DNA of 64,000 bases from the NCBI RefSeq assembly GCF_019801605.1, contig NZ_JAHVIT010000001.1:1674001-1738000 (forward strand), written 5' to 3'. Source of the stretch: Maritimibacter alkaliphilus. GTDB lineage: Bacteria; Pseudomonadota; Alphaproteobacteria; Rhodobacterales; Rhodobacteraceae. The notes beneath the pieces are model-generated. The model was not told the origin of the DNA and did not search any database. It saw nothing but the letters and a program-made list of their open reading frames with translations. The position numbers and the translations under genes are program-made. Shown here one piece after another: positions 8,561 to 16,725 of this stretch (its first letter is position 1; every line of letters begins with the position of its first letter).

Positions 8561-10582
8561 ATGCCGCAGATCGCGACACCGACACGGACGACCGACACAG
8601 ATCCGGAAACAGAGGCCGAGAGACGGCCTGACGGTAGCCCCGAGAGACGCCTCGAGGCGGGCGCCGAGCCAGGCACCGATACAGGCACCGATACAGGCAC
8701 CGATACAGGCACGTCACCGCTCGGTGACGGGGGATGCCTCTCGGGCCGTGAAACGCCATCCCATTCAGGCCCGGAGCATGGACCGGACGCGACAGCACGC
8801 AGCGGCTCCGACAGTGCGGCTGACGGCCACAGGCTTCAGGACGAGGTGCTGGACCGGCTCTATGCGGTGGCCGAGGACCCGGCGCTCTACGACAGGGTGC
8901 TGGAACCCTGGCACCAGCTCGTGGCGCCGCTGCAGGCACAGGCGCCGGACTGGACCTGTATCACCGTCCCCGGCCCCGACTTCGCAGCGCATTTCGCCCG
9001 GCTGACCCGCCTGCTTGGCAGTGACAGGGTGCAGCGTCGCCCGCGCGAGGACCAGCAGGCGCTGTCGCGGATCACCATCTCCATCGCCTTCACGCTGGAT
9101 GCGGCGCTGCGGGTGACCGCCGTCAACGCCGCGGCTGCGGCGGCGACCCCGGTCACCGTGGGCAGCGCCCTGCGCGATCTGCCGATCCTGCCCGAGGACC
9201 GCCGCGCCCTGGCGACGCTGATCCGTGGGCTCTTCACCGATCCCGACCCGGGTGCCGCGACCCTGCGCATCCGGCATCCGCGCAGCTTCACGCCCATCCT
9301 GCTGAACCTGCGTCCCGTCTTCCCCGATCCCGAGCGACTGCCCACCGGCGCGCCGCTGCGGCCGGACTACGTGCTGGTGGTCTCCTCGCTGCTCCGCTGG
9401 CCCGACAGCCATGCCGAGATGCTGCAGAATGCCTTTGGCATGACACCTGCCGAATACGCGGTGATGCGCGCCCTCGCCGCCGGGCATTCCGTGAACGAGA
9501 TCGCCGAGATGCGCGGCCGCTCGGTCCAGACGGTTCGGGCGCAGGTCAAGGCGCTGCTCCAGAAGACCGAGACCCGCAGCCAGCCGGAACTGGTGCGCCT
9601 GATGCTCTCGACGGTCGAAACCGCGCCGCCGCAGGACGCGTCCCAGCCTGCCCCGCGGATCAGCCGCGGCATCCACCAGCTGGAAGACCGCCCCTTCCGC
9701 ACCCAGCCCCTGCCCGGCGGGCGGCAGATCGAATACCTCGAGTTCGGCGATCCCGCCGGCCGGCCGGTGCTCTACAGTCCCGGGCTGGTGACACTCTGCC
9801 GCTGGCCCGCGCGCGCCGAACGGGCCGCCGCCGAGCGGGGCCTGCGGGTGATCGTTCCGCTGCGGCCCCGGATCGGCGGCAGCAGCCCCCTGCCCCCCGG
9901 GACACCGCGCGGCCCGGGCGTGGCCCATGACCTGCTTGCGCTGCTCGACCGGCTGGAGCTGCCGCAGGTCACGCTCATGGCACAGAACCATGACCTCTTC
10001 TTTGCCTGCATGCTGCAGGACGCCGCGCCGCGCCGGCTGGAGCAGGTCATCGGCCTCGGCTCCGTCATGCCGCTGTGCTGTGCCATCCAGTACGCCCGCA
10101 TGTCCCGCTGGCCCCGCTTCATGCAGAGCGGTGCGCGCTATACGCCCGACCTGTTGCGCGACATGGCCCGGGGCACCTTTGCCATGTCGCATTGCATCGG
10201 CAAGCTGCAGGCCCTGCGCCTGATCTACGCCAGTTCACCCGACGACCTGCGCGTGCTGCGTGAGCCCGAGACGCAGGAGGCCGTCCTCGTGGGCACCGAG
10301 GCCACGCTCTCCCACGAGAGCGCCGCGACCGAGGCCTATATCGACGATCTGACCACCATCCATCGCACTGACTGGGGCCCCTCGCTGCGCCGCCTGATCG
10401 CAGCGGTTCCCGTGACCTTCGTGCATGGGGATCACGACCCCTCCATGCACCCAGACACGGTTCGCGACCGGGCCGCCGCCTTCCCCGGCGCCACTTACCT
10501 GCAGCTGCGCGACGCAGGTCAGATGCTGTTCTTCACCCGCTGGCGTGAAATCCTGCCACTCCTGGACAAGAAACGCGCCTGA
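8561..10582 (+). CDS. LuxR-type HTH regulator fused to a degenerate alpha/beta-hydrolase domain
   Basis: A 673-residue protein with an unusual order. Residues 1-90 are low-complexity and polar, and include a TDTG repeat encoded by a 12-bp tandem repeat. About 95-290 is a globular region that may be a PAS-like sensor. A LuxR/GerE-like helix-turn-helix lies at about 294-347 (MTPAEYAVMRALAAGHSVNEIAEMRGRS in part). About 365-670 resembles an alpha/beta hydrolase. The nucleophile elbow, normally G-H-S-x-G, reads A-Q-N-H-D (Asn476 in the Ser position), and the C-terminal His position reads DAGQML. Catalysis is therefore unlikely and a ligand-sensing role is more plausible (inference). ATG 8561 follows AGAGGA; the frame is open back to 8363, but that part overlaps the upstream terminator. 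Confidence 0.8.
   Translation: MPQIATPTRTTDTDPETEAERRPDGSPERRLEAGAEPGTDTGTDTGTDTGTSPLGDGGCLSGRETPSHSGPEHGPDATARSGSDSAADGHRLQDEVLDRLYAVAEDPALYDRVLEPWHQLVAPLQAQAPDWTCITVPGPDFAAHFARLTRLLGSDRVQRRPREDQQALSRITISIAFTLDAALRVTAVNAAAAAATPVTVGSALRDLPILPEDRRALATLIRGLFTDPDPGAATLRIRHPRSFTPILLNLRPVFPDPERLPTGAPLRPDYVLVVSSLLRWPDSHAEMLQNAFGMTPAEYAVMRALAAGHSVNEIAEMRGRSVQTVRAQVKALLQKTETRSQPELVRLMLSTVETAPPQDASQPAPRISRGIHQLEDRPFRTQPLPGGRQIEYLEFGDPAGRPVLYSPGLVTLCRWPARAERAAAERGLRVIVPLRPRIGGSSPLPPGTPRGPGVAHDLLALLDRLELPQVTLMAQNHDLFFACMLQDAAPRRLEQVIGLGSVMPLCCAIQYARMSRWPRFMQSGARYTPDLLRDMARGTFAMSHCIGKLQALRLIYASSPDDLRVLREPETQEAVLVGTEATLSHESAATEAYIDDLTTIHRTDWGPSLRRLIAAVPVTFVHGDHDPSMHPDTVRDRAAAFPGATYLQLRDAGQMLFFTRWREILPLLDKKRA
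8670..8712 (+). repeat. 12-bp tandem repeat inside the HTH/hydrolase gene
   Basis: Three perfect copies of CAGGCACCGATA at 8670-8705 plus a partial copy, encoding repeated Thr-Asp-Thr-Gly in the disordered N-terminal part. Copy number may vary between strains without shifting the frame. Confidence 0.85.
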
Positions 10583-10585
10583 CGT

Positions 10586-10624
10586 GACGCGATTTCGCGT
10601 CGCATACCCCGATTGGGGTATGCT
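10586..10624. other. Two adjacent hairpins in the gap before recN
   Basis: Directly after the regulator stop codon are GACGCGA-tt-TCGCGTC and GCATACCCC-gatt-GGGGTATGC, stems of 7 and 9 bp. No T-run follows on the + strand, so they may act as transcript 3' ends or as a barrier between the two converging genes. The rest of the 214-bp gap shows nothing else. Confidence 0.6.
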
Positions 10625-10796
10625 TCAGACCGCCGGAATGTTTATTATCATATTGGTAACGAGTTGTTCTGGTGTGTCGGTCTGGGCAGAGACCGCCCCC
10701 CCGGGCGTCTTTCTGCCCGGGCCACTTCAAACCGGACGACAGCTGATTGACCGCACCCGGAAGACGCAGCGAATTCCGTGAAAACCCGTAAACAGA

Positions 10797-12443
10797 TCAG
10801 GCCAGCAGGCTCTGCGCGGCGGCCCGTGCCTCTGCGGTGATCCGGTCGCCGGAGATCATGCGCGCGATCTCGTCCACCCGCGCCTCCGAATCGAGCGGCA
10901 CGACGGAGGAGAGCGTCTGCCCCTCGCTGACCTTCTTCTCGACCCGCCAGTGGTGCGCGCCCAAGGCCGCCACCTGCGGCGAATGGGTCACCACCAGCAC
11001 CTGTCCGCTGGCAGAGAGCGCCGCGAGCCTGCGGCCCACCGCATCCGCCGTGGCGCCACCCACCCCACGGTCGATCTCGTCGAAGATCATCGTGGCAGAG
11101 CGATCCGGCGCGGCCAGACAGACCTTCAGCGCCAGCAGGAAGCGCGACAGCTCCCCGCCGGAGGCGATCTTGGCAATCGGACCGGCGGGTGCGCCGGGGT
11201 TGGTGGCCACCATGAAGGCGGCCTCGTCGCGCCCCTCGGGCCCGGCCGGCCCCTCGGTCAGCTCGGTGACGAAGCGGGCACGTTCCATCTTCAGCGGCGC
11301 CAGTTCGGCCTCGACGGCGGCGTCCAGCTTGCCCGCGGCCTCGGCCCGGGCCTTCGAAAGCGCAGCCGCCGCCGTGTCGTAAACCGCCTCGGCCTCGGCC
11401 AGATCCCGGCGCAGCCCCTCGATGTCATCAGCGCCGCGATCCAGTGCCGAGAGCTTGCCGCGCAGGTCCTCGGCGAAGGCGGCCAGATCATCGGGCGCCA
11501 CCCCATGCTTGCGCGCCAGCCCACGGATCTCGAAGAGCCGCTCCTCGGTGCGCTCCAGGTCGATGGGATCGAAATCCAGCGCCTCTAGGCAACGCTCTAC
11601 CCCGTCGGCGGCATCGGCCAGTTCGGCCATCGCCCGGCCAAGGGCGGCCAGCGGTTCGTCGAGGCGACCCTCGACCCGGTCGGAAGCCCCTTCCAGCCAG
11701 CGGAGCGCATCGCCCATGGCGCCTTCGGCCCCGTCGTTGCTGAGCGCCTGATGCGCCCGCGACACGTCCTCGCGGACCCGTTCCGCGCCCTGCATGGTGC
11801 GGCGGCGAGCGTCGAGCTCCGCCTCCTCGCCGGGCTGCGGGTCAAGCTTGTCGAGTTCGCCGACGGCATGGCGCAGGAAGTCTTCCTCGGCCTTCACCTC
11901 GTCCAGCGCCCGCTGCGCCGTCTCCAGTGCCCGGCGCGCCTGCGACAGCCCGCGCCACGCAGCCCGCACGTCCGAGCGCAGCACGCCGGTGGCGGCGAAT
12001 TCGTCGAGCAGGGCAAGGTGGCCGCGCGGGTTCAGAAGCCCCCGGTCGTCGTGCTGGCCGTGCAGTTCCACAAGCGTCTCGGAGAGGGCGCGCAGCACCT
12101 CGCCACTGGCGCGGCGGTCGTTGATCCACGCGGTCTTGCGCCCGTCGGACCGGTTCACCCGGCGCAGGATCAGCTCCTCCCCCGCGGGCAGCCCGGCCTC
12201 TTCCAGCACGGCGCGGCCGGGATGGTCGGCAGGCAGGTCGAAAACGGCGGTCACCTCGCCCTGTTCGGCGCCCTGCCGCACGAGGTCCGCGCGGCCGCGC
12301 CAGCCGAGGACGAACCCGAGACTGTCGAGAAGGATGGACTTGCCGGCCCCGGTCTCGCCGGTGAGCACGTTCAGACCGGGCTGGAAGTCGAGTTCCAGCC
12401 GGTCGATGATCAGCATGTCACGGATCTCAAGACCGCGCAGCAT
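10797..12443 (-). CDS. recN: DNA repair protein RecN
   Basis: An SMC-like ATPase acting in recombinational repair of double-strand breaks. The product has 548 residues, the usual RecN size. The Walker A motif GETGAGKS is at 29-36, followed by a long central coiled-coil region rich in Ala, Glu and Arg (about 150-370). The C-terminal signature and Walker B region (SGGELSRF, TMIFDEIDRGVGG) are followed by the switch VLVVTHSPQVAA. It starts 58 bp after bamD on the same strand with a GAGGAG ribosome site, so bamD-recN probably form one transcript. I see no LexA-type GTTC-N7-GTTC box upstream, so SOS control may be weak or come from elsewhere. Confidence 0.97.
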   Translation of the reverse strand: MLRGLEIRDMLIIDRLELDFQPGLNVLTGETGAGKSILLDSLGFVLGWRGRADLVRQGAEQGEVTAVFDLPADHPGRAVLEEAGLPAGEELILRRVNRSDGRKTAWINDRRASGEVLRALSETLVELHGQHDDRGLLNPRGHLALLDEFAATGVLRSDVRAAWRGLSQARRALETAQRALDEVKAEEDFLRHAVGELDKLDPQPGEEAELDARRRTMQGAERVREDVSRAHQALSNDGAEGAMGDALRWLEGASDRVEGRLDEPLAALGRAMAELADAADGVERCLEALDFDPIDLERTEERLFEIRGLARKHGVAPDDLAAFAEDLRGKLSALDRGADDIEGLRRDLAEAEAVYDTAAAALSKARAEAAGKLDAAVEAELAPLKMERARFVTELTEGPAGPEGRDEAAFMVATNPGAPAGPIAKIASGGELSRFLLALKVCLAAPDRSATMIFDEIDRGVGGATADAVGRRLAALSASGQVLVVTHSPQVAALGAHHWRVEKKVSEGQTLSSVVPLDSEARVDEIARMISGDRITAEARAAAQSLLA

Positions 12444-12501
12444 CCGTGGTCTTACTCCTCAAAGGCCAGCGGCAGCGCCCGGGGGCGCCGCGCCCCGTTG
12501 G

Positions 12502-13359
12502 TTACAGCCATTCGCCACGCAGCATCTGGCGATAGACCTGCGCCAGCCAGCTGTCGCCGATGACCTCGGGCTTCAGGCCCTTGCCGGTCAGCAGGTTGTA
12601 GCTGTCCTGATACCAGGTCGTGGACTGGAAGTTGTAGCCAAGGATCGCCCCTGCGGTCTGCGCCTCGTTGACGAGACCGAGCGAAAGATAGGCTTCCACC
12701 AGTCGGTGCAGCGCCTCTGCGGTGTGGGTGGTGGTCTGGAAGTCCTCCACCACCACGCGGAAGCGGTTCACCGCCGCGGCGTAATGCTGCTTCTTCAGGT
12801 AATAGCGCCCGATCTCCATCTCCTTCGCCGCAAGGTGGTCGAAGGCGAGGTCGAACTTCAGGATCGAGGAGCGGGCATAATCGCTGTCGGGATACTTCTC
12901 GATCACCGCGCGCAGCGCCTGGAGCGCCTGGAACGTCAGGCCCTGGTCGCGGCCCACGTCGTCGATCTGGTCATAATAGGACAGCGCCAGCAGGTACTGG
13001 GCATAGGGCGCGTCTTCTTCGGTCGGGTAGAAATCGAGGTAGCGCTGCGCAGCGGAGCGGCTTTCCTCGTAGTTCTTGCCCTGATGCTGGGCGAAGGCCT
13101 GCATGATCAGCGCGCGCTTGGCCCATTCCGAGTAGGGATAGAGCCGCTCGACCTCGCCGAAGAAGGCGGCCGCGTCGCCGTAGCGGTTGCGGTCCATCTC
13201 GAACTCGCCACGCTCGTAGATCTGTTCGGCGGTGTAGGTCTCCAGCGGCAGCGAGTCCACGGTGCCGCCGCCATTGCCGCAGCCCGCCAGGACTGCCGCA
13301 AGGAGGAGCGGCCCTGCCAGCTTCATCACGCCGCGGCCTTTGGAACCGACGCCTGTCAT
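12502..13359 (-). CDS. bamD: Outer membrane assembly lipoprotein BamD
   Basis: BamD is the essential lipoprotein of the BAM complex that folds beta-barrel proteins into the outer membrane. The product has 285 residues. A lipoprotein signal ends in the lipobox LAGC with Cys27. The mature protein consists of tetratricopeptide-like helical pairs, including YTAEQIYERGEFEMDRNRYGDAA, KNYEESRSAAQRYLDFYPTE, and RYYLKKQHYAAAVNRFRVVVEDFQ in part. The start at 13359 (MTGVGSKGRG) has AGAGGGTGAG just upstream; MKLAG at 13326 is an alternative. It is separated from lpxC by a strong bidirectional hairpin and so likely has its own promoter, with recN downstream. Confidence 0.94.
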   Translation of the reverse strand: MTGVGSKGRGVMKLAGPLLLAAVLAGCGNGGGTVDSLPLETYTAEQIYERGEFEMDRNRYGDAAAFFGEVERLYPYSEWAKRALIMQAFAQHQGKNYEESRSAAQRYLDFYPTEEDAPYAQYLLALSYYDQIDDVGRDQGLTFQALQALRAVIEKYPDSDYARSSILKFDLAFDHLAAKEMEIGRYYLKKQHYAAAVNRFRVVVEDFQTTTHTAEALHRLVEAYLSLGLVNEAQTAGAILGYNFQSTTWYQDSYNLLTGKGLKPEVIGDSWLAQVYRQMLRGEWL

Positions 13360-13427
13360 GCTTGCTCTCACCCTCTTGCCGTCCTTGTCATCGAGCCGGG
13401 CCGTGGCATGGCCCCGCCTTTCATTCG

Positions 13428-13455
13428 GGTCTAGCACAGAAAAATTCCGGTGCAA
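13428..13455 (-). promoter_or_regulatory. Candidate promoter for bamD-recN
   Basis: On the - strand TTGCAC (13455-13450) and TAGACC (13433-13428) are separated by 16 bp, about 70 bp before the bamD start and after the lpxC terminator. Sequence match only. Confidence 0.35.
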
Positions 13456-13565
13456 AACGCCTATGGAGTATCCTGCACCGGCGGTCTCGGCAAGGCGGAA
13501 AGGGCCTTGGGAGGTGCTGGCGCCATGATCGGCGGAATCCCTGCATCTGCCCGCCCTGAATGCAG

Positions 13566-13591
13566 AAAACCGGCCCACAAAGGCCGGTTTT
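13566..13591. terminator. Bidirectional terminator between lpxC and bamD
   Basis: A perfect 10-bp stem AAAACCGGCC (13566-13575) / GGCCGGTTTT (13582-13591) with a 6-nt loop. It carries T-runs on either strand and would end lpxC transcription. Confidence 0.88.
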
Positions 13592-13631
13592 GCCGATTTC
13601 CCTGTCGCCCCGGGGCGCTGTCACGAATGCG

Positions 13632-14552
13632 TCAGGCGACGGCGGGGATTTCGTCCATGTGCACGCCCGCACCGGGCAGCTGCGCCATCTGGTCAGCGGT
13701 GCAGGTGACCATCCGCAGCGCGCCCGGCTCAGCGAAGGCGGCGCGCAGCAGGGTGTTGGTCAGGCTGTGGCCCGCGCGGTAGCCGGTGTAACGGCCCAGC
13801 AGGGGCGCGCCTGCCATGAAGAGATCGCCGAGCGCGTCGAGCATCTTGTGACGCACCGCCTCGTCCGTGTGGCGCAGGCCGCCGGGGCTGAGGATACGGT
13901 CGCCGTCCACCACCACGGCGTTGTCCAGCGTCCCACCGAGGGCGAGGCCCTGTGCGCGCATCGCGTCCACGTCCGACTGGCGGCAGAAGGTGCGGGCATC
14001 GCAGAGTTCGCGCACGAAGGTGCCGTTCGACATGGTCAGCAGTTTGTCCTGCACCCCGATCGCCGCGTCGGGGAAGTCGATGTGGAAGGAAATCTCCAGC
14101 GCCTTGCCCGGCTCGAGGCGGGCCCAGGCTTCACCGTTGCGGACCTCGACGGTCTTGAGGACCTCGTAGGCGCGCACCGGAGCGGCCTGACGTTGCAGGC
14201 CACGGGCGAGGATGCCGCGCACGAAGGGCGCCGAGGAGCCGTCGAGGATCGGAACCTCGGGCCCGTCGACTTCCACGAGGGCGTTGGTCACGCCACAGCC
14301 GGCAAGGGCCGCCATCACGTGTTCCACGGTCGAGAGAGAGGCCCCTGCCCCGTTCACGATCTTGGTGCAGAGCGGGGTCCGCTCCACCACGTCCCAACGG
14401 GCGGGGATCAGCGCGTCGCCCACGGCGATATCGGTCCGGCGGAACCAGATGCCATGATGGGCCGCCGCGGGGCGGATGGTCAGACGGACGGGAGCGCCGG
14501 AATGCAGACCGACACCCGTGAAGCGGACCGGAGCTTTGATCGTCGTTTGCAA
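13632..14552 (-). CDS. lpxC: UDP-3-O-acyl-N-acetylglucosamine deacetylase LpxC
   Basis: A zinc enzyme catalysing the committed deacetylation step of lipid A synthesis in the cytoplasm. With a TTG start at 14552 (QTTIKAPVRFTGVGLHSG) the product has 306 residues, matching the ~305 of the family. AAAGGGTAG lies just upstream of that TTG, and the next upstream ATG gives an unlikely Arg/Pro-rich extension. Zinc ligands are His78 (STVEHV), His235 (HKMLD) and Asp239; Glu77 and His262 (GYRAGHSLTN) fill the catalytic base and acid positions. It follows ftsZ on the same strand but is preceded by the ftsZ terminator, so it is transcribed separately. Confidence 0.96.
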   Translation of the reverse strand: MQTTIKAPVRFTGVGLHSGAPVRLTIRPAAAHHGIWFRRTDIAVGDALIPARWDVVERTPLCTKIVNGAGASLSTVEHVMAALAGCGVTNALVEVDGPEVPILDGSSAPFVRGILARGLQRQAAPVRAYEVLKTVEVRNGEAWARLEPGKALEISFHIDFPDAAIGVQDKLLTMSNGTFVRELCDARTFCRQSDVDAMRAQGLALGGTLDNAVVVDGDRILSPGGLRHTDEAVRHKMLDALGDLFMAGAPLLGRYTGYRAGHSLTNTLLRAAFAEPGALRMVTCTADQMAQLPGAGVHMDEIPAVA

Positions 14553-14886
14553 GGGTCTACCCTTTCGGTTCGGGACCGGCGGGCATCCTGCCCTGCCGGG
14601 GCCGCAAACCTGTCGCTTTCTCACGTTCTGGACGGATAAAGCGCGCTGAAGGTAACGGCCTGTTCATATTCGCTGTTCACTAGGTAAGGCGCGAGGGGCG
14701 GACCCTCAACTCACTCTTTGCAACGGTTTGCAACATAGCGGCCGGGGCATGGCGGAACCCTGCGCATCCGTCTGGGCACCCCGGGCAACCCGTTGATATC
14801 AAAAGAAAAGACCGCCCCATTGGGGCGGCCTTTCGATCTCTTCTGACGTAACGTCCGGGGCGCTTTGTGACCCCGGTTTGTCACAT
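14553..14886. other. lpxC upstream region / ftsZ downstream gap
   Basis: This 334-bp gap holds the ftsZ terminator (14801-14830), a direct repeat TTTGCAAC at 14717-14724 and 14727-14734 (10-bp period), and presumably the lpxC promoter, which I could not place. No coding sequence is seen. Confidence 0.6.
14801..14830 (-). terminator. Intrinsic terminator of ftsZ
   Basis: On the - strand the stem GGCCGCCCC/GGGGCGGTC (14811-14830) is followed by TTTTCTTTT, about 57 bp after the ftsZ stop codon. Confidence 0.92.
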
Positions 14887-16551
14887 TCAGTTCGCCTGGC
14901 GACGCAGGAACGCGGGGATCTCGATGCGCTCCTGATCGGGGTCGTGACGCTCTTCCGGCTCGGCTTCGTGGGCGCGCAGGCTGGGCTGTGCGCGGGTCTG
15001 GGCCTGCGGCTTGGGCGCCGGCTGGCGGGCCGGAGCAGCGGGCTGCTCGTTGTGGCCGGTCATCCGGTTGATCAGGTTGTTGAGGCCGAACCCGCTGCGG
15101 CGTTCACCCTGCGGTGCGGCCGGAGCGGCGGCGCGGGGCTGGGGTGCCGGGGCCTGCGCGGGACGCGCGGGGGCCTTGGAGACCGCGTGGTGCAGGCGGG
15201 CGAGCGCCTCGGGAGAGGGCTGGCCCGCGGGACGCGGACGGGGCGCGACGAAGTTCTCCGCCTCGGGCTCTTCGTAGTGGACCGGCGCCTGCTGCACGGG
15301 CTGCGGGCGGTAGGCCGGCTCGGGCAGGTGATCCTGTGCGGCCGCGCGGGGCGCCGGACGGGGCTCTTCTGCCTGACGCTCGAAGCTGTCGAAGAACGAG
15401 GGCTCTTCATCCGCTTCGGGCTCGTATTCCTCTTCGACGCGGGCCACCGGGGCGGCTGCCTGTGCGACGGGCTGCGGTGCGGGGGCCGGAGCGGCGTCCT
15501 GCACGACCTCGGCCTCGATGGCCTCGGGCTGGCGCAGCGGCTCGGCCAGCTTGCGGCGCGGGACGGGGATGTCCTGCACGTTCTCGGAGGCGTCGATGCC
15601 GGTGGCCACGACCGAAACGCGCATCCGCCCGTCCATGGTGGTGTCCAGCGTCGAGCCGACGATGATGTTCGCGTCCGGGTCCACTTCCTCGCGGATGCGG
15701 TTCGCGGCTTCGTCCAGTTCGAACAGCGTCAGGTCGTTGCCGCCCGTGATGTTGATGAGAACGCCCTTCGCGCCGCGCAGGCTGATCTCGTCCAGCAGCG
15801 GGTTCGCTATGGCTTGCTCGGCCGCCTTGGTGGCGCGTTCGTCGCCCTCGCCCTCGCCGGTGCCCATCATCGCCTTGCCCATCTCGTCCATGACCGACCG
15901 GACGTCGGCAAAGTCGAGGTTGATCAGGCCGGGGCGCACCATGAGGTCCGAGATGCCCTTGACGCCCTGGTAGAGGACGTTGTCCGCCATCGAGAAGGCC
16001 TCGGTGAAGGTCGTCTTCTCGTTCGCGAGGCGGAACAGGTTCTGGTTCGGAATGATGATCAGCGTGTCGACGACCTTCTGCAGGACCTCGACGCCCTCTT
16101 CCGCCTGACGCATCCGCTTGGCGCCTTCGAACTGGAAGGGCTTGGTCACGACGCCGACGGTCAGGACACCCAGTTCACGGGCGGCCTGCGCGATGATCGG
16201 GGCTGCGCCGGTGCCGGTGCCACCGCCCATGCCGGCGGTGATGAAGCACATGTGCGCGCCGGCGAGATGATCGACGATCTGTTCGATGCTCTCTTCGGCA
16301 GCGGCTGCGCCGACGGTCGCGCGGGCGCCTGCCCCCAGACCTTCGGTGATCTTCACGCCCAGCTGAACGCGGGCTTCGGCGCGGCTCTGTTGCAGGGCCT
16401 GCGCGTCCGTGTTGGCCACCACGAAGTCCACACCGTCGAGCGCCTTCTCGATCATGTTGTTGACCGCGTTGCCGCCCGCGCCACCGACACCGAAAACGGT
16501 AATCCGGGGCTTCAGCTCTTCGTGACCGGGCATCGTAAGGTTGAGTGTCAT
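14887..16551 (-). CDS. ftsZ: Cell division protein FtsZ
   Basis: The tubulin-like GTPase that polymerises into the division ring at midcell. The product has 554 residues. The globular GTPase domain occupies about 1-330 with [10 protein letters not shown] at 21-30, the GTP-binding signature GGGTGTG at 109-115, and NLDFADVR. A long proline/alanine/glutamate-rich linker runs from about 335 to 535. The conserved C-terminal peptide that binds FtsA and other partners ends the protein ([11 protein letters not shown]). The long linker makes it larger than E. coli FtsZ and is usual in alphaproteobacteria. It lies 174 bp after ftsA, a gap with a GANTC-bearing hairpin that may carry its own promoter. 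Confidence 0.98.
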   Translation of the reverse strand: MTLNLTMPGHEELKPRITVFGVGGAGGNAVNNMIEKALDGVDFVVANTDAQALQQSRAEARVQLGVKITEGLGAGARATVGAAAAEESIEQIVDHLAGAHMCFITAGMGGGTGTGAAPIIAQAARELGVLTVGVVTKPFQFEGAKRMRQAEEGVEVLQKVVDTLIIIPNQNLFRLANEKTTFTEAFSMADNVLYQGVKGISDLMVRPGLINLDFADVRSVMDEMGKAMMGTGEGEGDERATKAAEQAIANPLLDEISLRGAKGVLINITGGNDLTLFELDEAANRIREEVDPDANIIVGSTLDTTMDGRMRVSVVATGIDASENVQDIPVPRRKLAEPLRQPEAIEAEVVQDAAPAPAPQPVAQAAAPVARVEEEYEPEADEEPSFFDSFERQAEEPRPAPRAAAQDHLPEPAYRPQPVQQAPVHYEEPEAENFVAPRPRPAGQPSPEALARLHHAVSKAPARPAQAPAPQPRAAAPAAPQGERRSGFGLNNLINRMTGHNEQPAAPARQPAPKPQAQTRAQPSLRAHEAEPEERHDPDQERIEIPAFLRRQAN

Positions 16552-16672
16552 CGCTCTGTCCGCCTGATGTTGCCCCCAGATTCCCGGGGATTGTTCTGCC
16601 TAATCAGGAATAATCCTAACAACCTGTTGCAGTGACGTCACGCGAAAAAACAAAATCCCCCACAAAATATGG

Positions 16673-16696
16673 CCGCGAGTCCGTGCAGACTCGCGG
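16673..16696 (-). promoter_or_regulatory. Hairpin with paired GANTC sites upstream of ftsZ
   Basis: Arms CCGCGAGTC (16673-16681) and GACTCGCGG (16688-16696) form a 9-bp stem. Each arm contains a GANTC site, the target of the alphaproteobacterial methylase CcrM. The element lies between ftsA and ftsZ, about 120-145 bp before the ftsZ start, and could act in methylation-dependent control or as an attenuator. Confidence 0.6.
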
Positions 16697-16725
16697 GATT
16701 TTGCCGATTATTCCAGATATGGGGT

